This document shows positions 5,527-8,048 of a stretch of 8,048 nucleotides of DNA, piece by piece (position 1 is the stretch's first letter; each line of letters opens with the position of its first letter). Position numbers and translations under genes: made by a program. The notes beneath the pieces were generated by a model. The model worked only from the letters and a program-made list of their open reading frames with translations. It was not told the origin of the DNA and searched no databases. Origin of the DNA: Candidatus Poribacteria bacterium (GTDB lineage Bacteria > Poribacteria > WGA-4E > WGA-3G); NCBI GenBank assembly GCA_009842375.1, contig VYFM01000576.1, positions 1 through 8,048 on the forward strand. The letters run 5' to 3'.

Positions 5527-5560
5527 ATCCGCGTTCATCCGCGTCATCCGCGTCATCCGG
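5527..5560. repeat. Short tandem ATCCGCGTC repeats
   Basis: ATCCGCGTTC, ATCCGCGTC, ATCCGCGTC and a partial ATCCGG follow head to tail with a 9-10 base period. It is the most regular stretch of the ATCCGCG family in the window. Confidence 0.7.
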
Positions 5561-5561
5561 G

Positions 5562-5580
5562 GAATGCCTTAATGGCATTC
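5562..5580. repeat. GAATGCC hairpin
   Basis: GAATGCC (5562-5568), loop TTAAT, GGCATTC (5574-5580) form a perfect 7-bp stem. No T-run follows on either strand, so terminator function is unlikely. Confidence 0.6.
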
Positions 5581-5620
5581 ATACCGTTGATTACTTGATT
5601 TGGTGATTCAGACAAAAGAC

Positions 5621-5652
5621 AGGTCGGACTTCGCAAACTCACTCCGACCTAC
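5621..5652. repeat. Half copy of the GTAGGTCGG palindromic element (right arm)
   Basis: GGTCGGACTTCGCAA...CTCACTCCGACCTAC matches the right arm at 7998-8028 almost exactly. The left arm and centre are missing. Confidence 0.8.
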
Positions 5653-5660
5653 GATATAAA

Positions 5661-5702
5661 CTGAAAATCATGGTTCAGACAATTCCCTCCGCGATTCTGA
5701 CA
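5661..5702. repeat. CTGAAAATCATGGTTCAGACAAT module plus GATTCTGACAA
   Basis: The first 23 bases (5661-5683) are identical to 7693-7715. A CCCTCCGCGATTCTGACAA module follows and overlaps the candidate -35 of the plus-strand WD40 gene. Confidence 0.75.
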
Positions 5703-5725
5703 AAAAACACAATATCTGATATACT
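5695..5725 (+). promoter_or_regulatory. Candidate promoter for the plus-strand WD40 gene
   Basis: CTGACA (5695-5700, five of six to TTGACA) and TATACT (5720-5725, five of six to TATAAT) are 19 bases apart. The -10 is extended by TGA at 5717-5719. The spacing is long, so the extended -10 may do most of the work. The -35 lies inside a dispersed repeat. Confidence 0.45.
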
Positions 5726-5748
5726 ATCACCACAACACAATCATTTAC

Positions 5749-5752
5749 GAGG
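5749..5752 (+). promoter_or_regulatory. Ribosome binding site supporting GTG 5759
   Basis: GAGG lies 6 bases before the GTG start of the plus-strand WD40 gene. The following residues form a signal peptide, which confirms the start. Confidence 0.7.
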
Positions 5753-5758
5753 CAAACA

Positions 5759-7621
5759 GTGAAAATCCTACCACACATCACACTCACACTAATCCTCATC
5801 ATCATTACACCCACATTCGCACAAGAAACGAACAAAGGATTTAAACTACCCGAAGGCGCATCAGCACGACTCGGTAAAGGTCGTATGAATACGCAAGCAA
5901 TAGAATATACCCAAGACGGCACACGACTGGTTGTCGCTACTTCTATTGGGATATGGCTTTACGATACAATCAACTTTACAGAGATAGACCTGCTTACGAA
6001 GCACTCGACACGCCCCGAATTCTTGACGGTCAGTCCGCAGGGGAACATGATGGCAAGTGTAGATACAAACATGATAATCTACCTGTGGGATACTACCGGA
6101 ACATATAAACGTGGAATTAGAAATGACGAGGGCATCCACCAAATCATCTTCAGTGGGGATGGACAAACAATCGCAACGTTGGGACATAGTGGAACCGTCC
6201 GTCTGTTAGATCCGAACACGAGTGAGGTAAAGCTTGTGTCCGAAGAACTGGTTGATTTCGGGGCACAAGGCGTTTTCTCTTTCGCCCTAAATCCAGATAA
6301 TTTATTGCTGGCAATTGGTGATCGGAATGGTCTCATCACAATCATTGACGTTTTCGCAGGCAAAACGAAATATACTCTCAAAGGACATGATAACACAGTC
6401 GTTAGTCTGGCATTCAGTTCTGATGATAGGACGCTTGCCAGCGGGAGTAGAGATAGTATCCGTTTGTGGGACGTAGAAACAGAAGAACCCAAACAAATCA
6501 TAGAACATACCGGAACCAATAAACGCATTACCTTTAGCCCGGATAGTAGCCTGTTTGCCAGTAGTGATAGAGATAATATCCGTGTATGGGATGTGAACAC
6601 AGGTGAACAACGGCAACTCCTGAAAGGACATACCGCAAGCATTCTGGATATCTCCTTCAGTTCCGATTTACGGACGGTCGCAAGTGCCAGTAATGACGGA
6701 ACCGTCCGTATCTGGAATGTCAATTCCGGTAAACAGTTGCATGCATTTAATAATCATTTCGGGACTTTTACATGTTTCGCAATTAGCACCGATAGCAAAA
6801 CAGTCGTTGCCCCGACGATTGATCAGACAGTCTGCCTATGGGACATTTCATCTGGAAAACTGGTAAAAACATTCAACAAAGAAGGATATTACGATATCAC
6901 TGAAGCCGCATTCAACCCTACAGACGACATTATCGCATTCGCAAGTTATGGGAATTTCATCAGTCTGTGGAATAGAGAAATAGGCGGGTTGATGAAAACC
7001 CTGAAAGGACATAAGGATTATGTTTTATCTGTTGCGTTCAGTCCGGACGGGAAGACTATCGCAAGTGGAAGCACGGATAAGACTGTCAGGCTTTGGGACA
7101 CCGAGACATTGAAAGAAAAGCGGGTGCTTGAAGGACACGAGGCTTATGTATTGAGTGTGGCGTTTAGTCCAGATGGCACAACGATCGCAAGTGCGAGTCA
7201 TGATAAGACTATCCGTTTATGGGATGTCGAAACGGGTGATATTAAGAAAGTGCTTAAGAAGTATGAAATAGAAGTCTACGATGTTGCATTTAGTCCAGAT
7301 GGCACAACAATCGCAAGTGCGGATAGGACGATGTTTGTGCATCTGTGGGATACGAAGACTGGCGAATATACACGTTTTGTTGTGGTTGAATCACCTGGAG
7401 CAAGATGCATTGATTTTAGTCCTAATAGCAAAGTATTGGCAATTGGCAATCTTTCTGGTGCTGTTCAGCTGATTGATGTTGACACTGGTAAGTCGTTGCA
7501 TGTGTTTCGTGGTCATCGTAAAAGGGTAACCCATATTGCGTTTGCATCAGATGGCGACAAAGTCATAAGTCGGAGTCATGATGGCATCTTGTATGTGTGG
7601 GATGTCACTGCGATTGATTAA
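5759..7621 (+). CDS. Exported 14-repeat WD40 beta-propeller protein (620 aa), paralogue
   Basis: GTG start; the signal peptide (MKILPHIT, hydrophobic 8-20) probably ends at TFA|QE near residue 21, placing the protein outside the cytoplasm. Fourteen WD40 repeats fill residues 46-616. The best canonical blades are 10 and 11 (GHKDYVLSVAFSPDGKT at 417-433, RLWD at 444-447; then VLSVAFSPDGTTIASAS, RLWD at 487-490). The paralogue shares the register of all 14 blades, including LPEGASARLGKG-type leader (30-41), SIGIWLYD (62-69), LLTKHS (78-83), SDLRT-ASASNDGT (302-315) and the final S-SHDGILYVWDV (604-617). Whole-gene duplication is therefore more likely than separate blade assembly. No enzyme motif is seen; a binding or scaffold role is inferred. 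The TAA stop is followed by a hairpin element without a T-tract. Codon choice becomes more T-rich at third positions after about 7320. Confidence 0.95.
   Translation: MKILPHITLTLILIIITPTFAQETNKGFKLPEGASARLGKGRMNTQAIEYTQDGTRLVVATSIGIWLYDTINFTEIDLLTKHSTRPEFLTVSPQGNMMASVDTNMIIYLWDTTGTYKRGIRNDEGIHQIIFSGDGQTIATLGHSGTVRLLDPNTSEVKLVSEELVDFGAQGVFSFALNPDNLLLAIGDRNGLITIIDVFAGKTKYTLKGHDNTVVSLAFSSDDRTLASGSRDSIRLWDVETEEPKQIIEHTGTNKRITFSPDSSLFASSDRDNIRVWDVNTGEQRQLLKGHTASILDISFSSDLRTVASASNDGTVRIWNVNSGKQLHAFNNHFGTFTCFAISTDSKTVVAPTIDQTVCLWDISSGKLVKTFNKEGYYDITEAAFNPTDDIIAFASYGNFISLWNREIGGLMKTLKGHKDYVLSVAFSPDGKTIASGSTDKTVRLWDTETLKEKRVLEGHEAYVLSVAFSPDGTTIASASHDKTIRLWDVETGDIKKVLKKYEIEVYDVAFSPDGTTIASADRTMFVHLWDTKTGEYTRFVVVESPGARCIDFSPNSKVLAIGNLSGAVQLIDVDTGKSLHVFRGHRKRVTHIAFASDGDKVISRSHDGILYVWDVTAID
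7163..7195 (+). repeat. Near-identical blade DNA, first copy (second at 7289-7321)
   Basis: The 33 bases encoding FSPDGTTIASA in blade 11 match those of blade 12 at 7289-7321 with a single silent difference, exactly 126 bases (42 residues) apart. Other blades differ far more, so this pair was recently duplicated or converted. Confidence 0.85.
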
Positions 7622-7623
7622 GA

Positions 7624-7654
7624 GTAGGTCGGGTAGAGGCACGAAACCCGACAT
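7624..7654. repeat. GTCGGGT...ACCCGAC hairpin element
   Basis: GTCGGGT (7628-7634) pairs with ACCCGAC (7646-7652) around the loop AGAGGCACGAA. It is a relative of the arms at 1909-1992: the loop AGGCACGA is shared, while a T-A pair in the stem there is a C-G pair here. It lies 2 bases after the WD40 stop, without a T-run, so it is at best an RNA-end stabiliser. Confidence 0.7.
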
Positions 7655-7688
7655 CTTACCACCCACACACCGCATCCCGTCCCCCTCT
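7649..7688. repeat. CATCTTACCACCCAC block, second copy
   Basis: The first 18 bases are identical to 2976-2993 and the C-rich remainder is similar. Here it follows the GTCGGGT hairpin instead of the GTAGGTCGG arm, so it is joined to a different palindrome. Confidence 0.65.
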
Positions 7689-7692
7689 TATC

Positions 7693-7715
7693 CTGAAAAT
7701 CATGGTTCAGACAAT
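7693..7715. repeat. CTGAAAATCATGGTTCAGACAAT module
   Basis: This segment is identical over 23 bases to 5661-5683. It ends 7 bases before the nuclease-fragment direct repeat. Confidence 0.8.
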
Positions 7716-7721
7716 AGCGAA

Positions 7722-7909
7722 TTCAATTCCACTTAATATCATCGAGTGTTTGTGCGGTCGCGACCTGTTCCAATAGCGAGTCAAGCCGAGAACGGCTCCG
7801 TATCCTTGAAACCTTTTTGCTAACAGTATCGGGTATATTTCCGATATTTAGGTCAAGTAGTTTCAAGATAACCTCTCGTTTTGTTTGTATTTCACCTTGC
7901 TCAATGCCT
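7722..7909. repeat. Direct repeat of about 188 bp, right copy
   Basis: It matches 3123-3310 with seven substitutions, six of them silent in the encoded protein tail. Similarity stops at the IEQG codons on one side and just after the stop codon on the other. Confidence 0.92.
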
Positions 7910-7974
7910 TCTGCTTCTAAATGATGAAGGATCATTGTCTTGTAGGTCGGAGTGAGCACAGCGAAGTCCGACAT
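7723..7974 (-). pseudogene. Second C-terminal fragment of an Rpn-like nuclease/transposase protein, cut by a palindromic element
   Basis: The frame gives 83 residues. The last 59 (EQGEIQTKREV... to the end) equal the tail of the fragment at 3124-3459 except Thr for Ala in QTKREV. The helix HHLEAEGIEQGE before it is genuine family-like sequence. The first residues (MSDFAVLTPTY) are encoded by the GTAGGTCGG element at 7942-8028, so the apparent ATG at 7974 was brought by the insertion. Further upstream an in-frame TAA lies at 8037-8035. The catalytic N-terminal domain is absent, or lies beyond the window in another frame. Confidence 0.65.
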
Positions 7975-8028
7975 GGGAAACCCAATGAAATGATATGTGT
8001 CGGACTTCGCAAGCTCACTCCGACCTAC
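7942..8028. repeat. GTAGGTCGG palindromic MITE-like element (87 bp), best-preserved copy
   Basis: The left arm 7942-7973 and right arm 7998-8028 are inverted copies, identical except for the small centre of each arm (ACA against TT). The spacer contains GAAACCCAATGAAAT, shared with the copy at 1419-1506. Each arm is also a hairpin (GTCGGA/TCCGAC). It has no coding capacity. It lies at the 5' end of the nuclease fragment and appears to have truncated it. Confidence 0.88.
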
Positions 8029-8048
8029 AGTTTATTATGACGATTTAT

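Larger units (their letters stand above)
5391..5758. other. Divergent promoter region between the two WD40 genes
   Basis: These 368 bases contain no gene. The outer ends carry the two genes' ribosome sites and putative promoters. The interior is filled by repeats: tandem ATCCGCGTC units, a GAATGCC hairpin, a half GTAGGTCGG element and TTCAGACAA modules. Confidence 0.75.

Noticed and set aside
5527..5560. Short regular repeats as a CRISPR array
   Set aside because: Units are 9-10 bases with no spacers and no cas genes nearby.
5387..5578. 63-aa minus-strand frame overlapping the WD40 start by TGA/GTG
   Set aside because: It looks like a translationally coupled leader, but its N-terminal half is the ATCCGCG tandem repeat and the promoter candidate lies inside it.
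5861..6723. Minus-strand frames within the plus-strand WD40 gene
   Set aside because: They are antisense shadows of a clearly coding WD40 gene.
3552..7621. WD40 pair as sensors of an NLR/STAND-like defence system
   Set aside because: Both proteins have signal peptides and no NTPase, nuclease, kinase or death-like domain; nothing next to them supplies an effector.
7624..7654. Rho-independent terminator after the WD40 gene
   Set aside because: The stem is good, but the loop is 11 bases and no T-run follows; it belongs to a dispersed hairpin family.

Overview
The window looks like chromosomal accessory DNA from an uncultured bacterium with moderate GC content. The best guess is Candidatus Poribacteria or a close relative. 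This is inference from recalled family style, not a search. The support is two secreted WD40 proteins whose N-terminal blade reads '...LGKG...DGTxLVVAxSxGxWxYD...LLTKH', and a dense load of small palindromic intergenic repeats (GTAGGTCGG..., GTAGGGGCG..., ATCCGCG/TTCAGACAA, GCACAAACT hairpins). No tRNA, rRNA, CRISPR array or intact transposase is visible.

Left part (1-1076): a possible gene end at the edge, a GC-rich palindromic repeat, a lipoprotein gene on the minus strand (219-776), then a repeat-filled stretch. The lipoprotein gene is bracketed by an inverted pair of about 38 bp.

Middle left (1077-2870): three plus-strand genes in a row. They encode a 110-aa protein with a weak resemblance to phage head-tail adaptors, a 117-aa coiled-coil protein with a C-terminal membrane anchor (XhlA/holin-accessory-like architecture), and a 287-aa lipoprotein with a 14-residue tandem repeat. 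A MITE-like palindrome separates the first two genes. A perfect 30-bp inverted repeat separates the second and third and ends just before the third gene's ribosome binding site. The trio could be a phage-derived remnant, but this is tentative.

Right part (2871-8048): two divergently transcribed paralogous genes (3552-5390 minus, 5759-7621 plus) encode exported 14-repeat WD40 proteins. They share a 368-bp promoter region. The pair is enclosed by a direct repeat of about 188 bp and 96% identity (3123-3310 and 7722-7909). Each copy is the 3' end of a truncated gene whose product resembles the C-terminal region of Rpn/PD-(D/E)XK recombination-promoting nucleases. Repeat insertions appear to have cut both fragments at their 5' ends. 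The window gives no proof of a new defence or catalytic system. The most unusual material is the layered repeat biology and the architecture of the WD40 pair.
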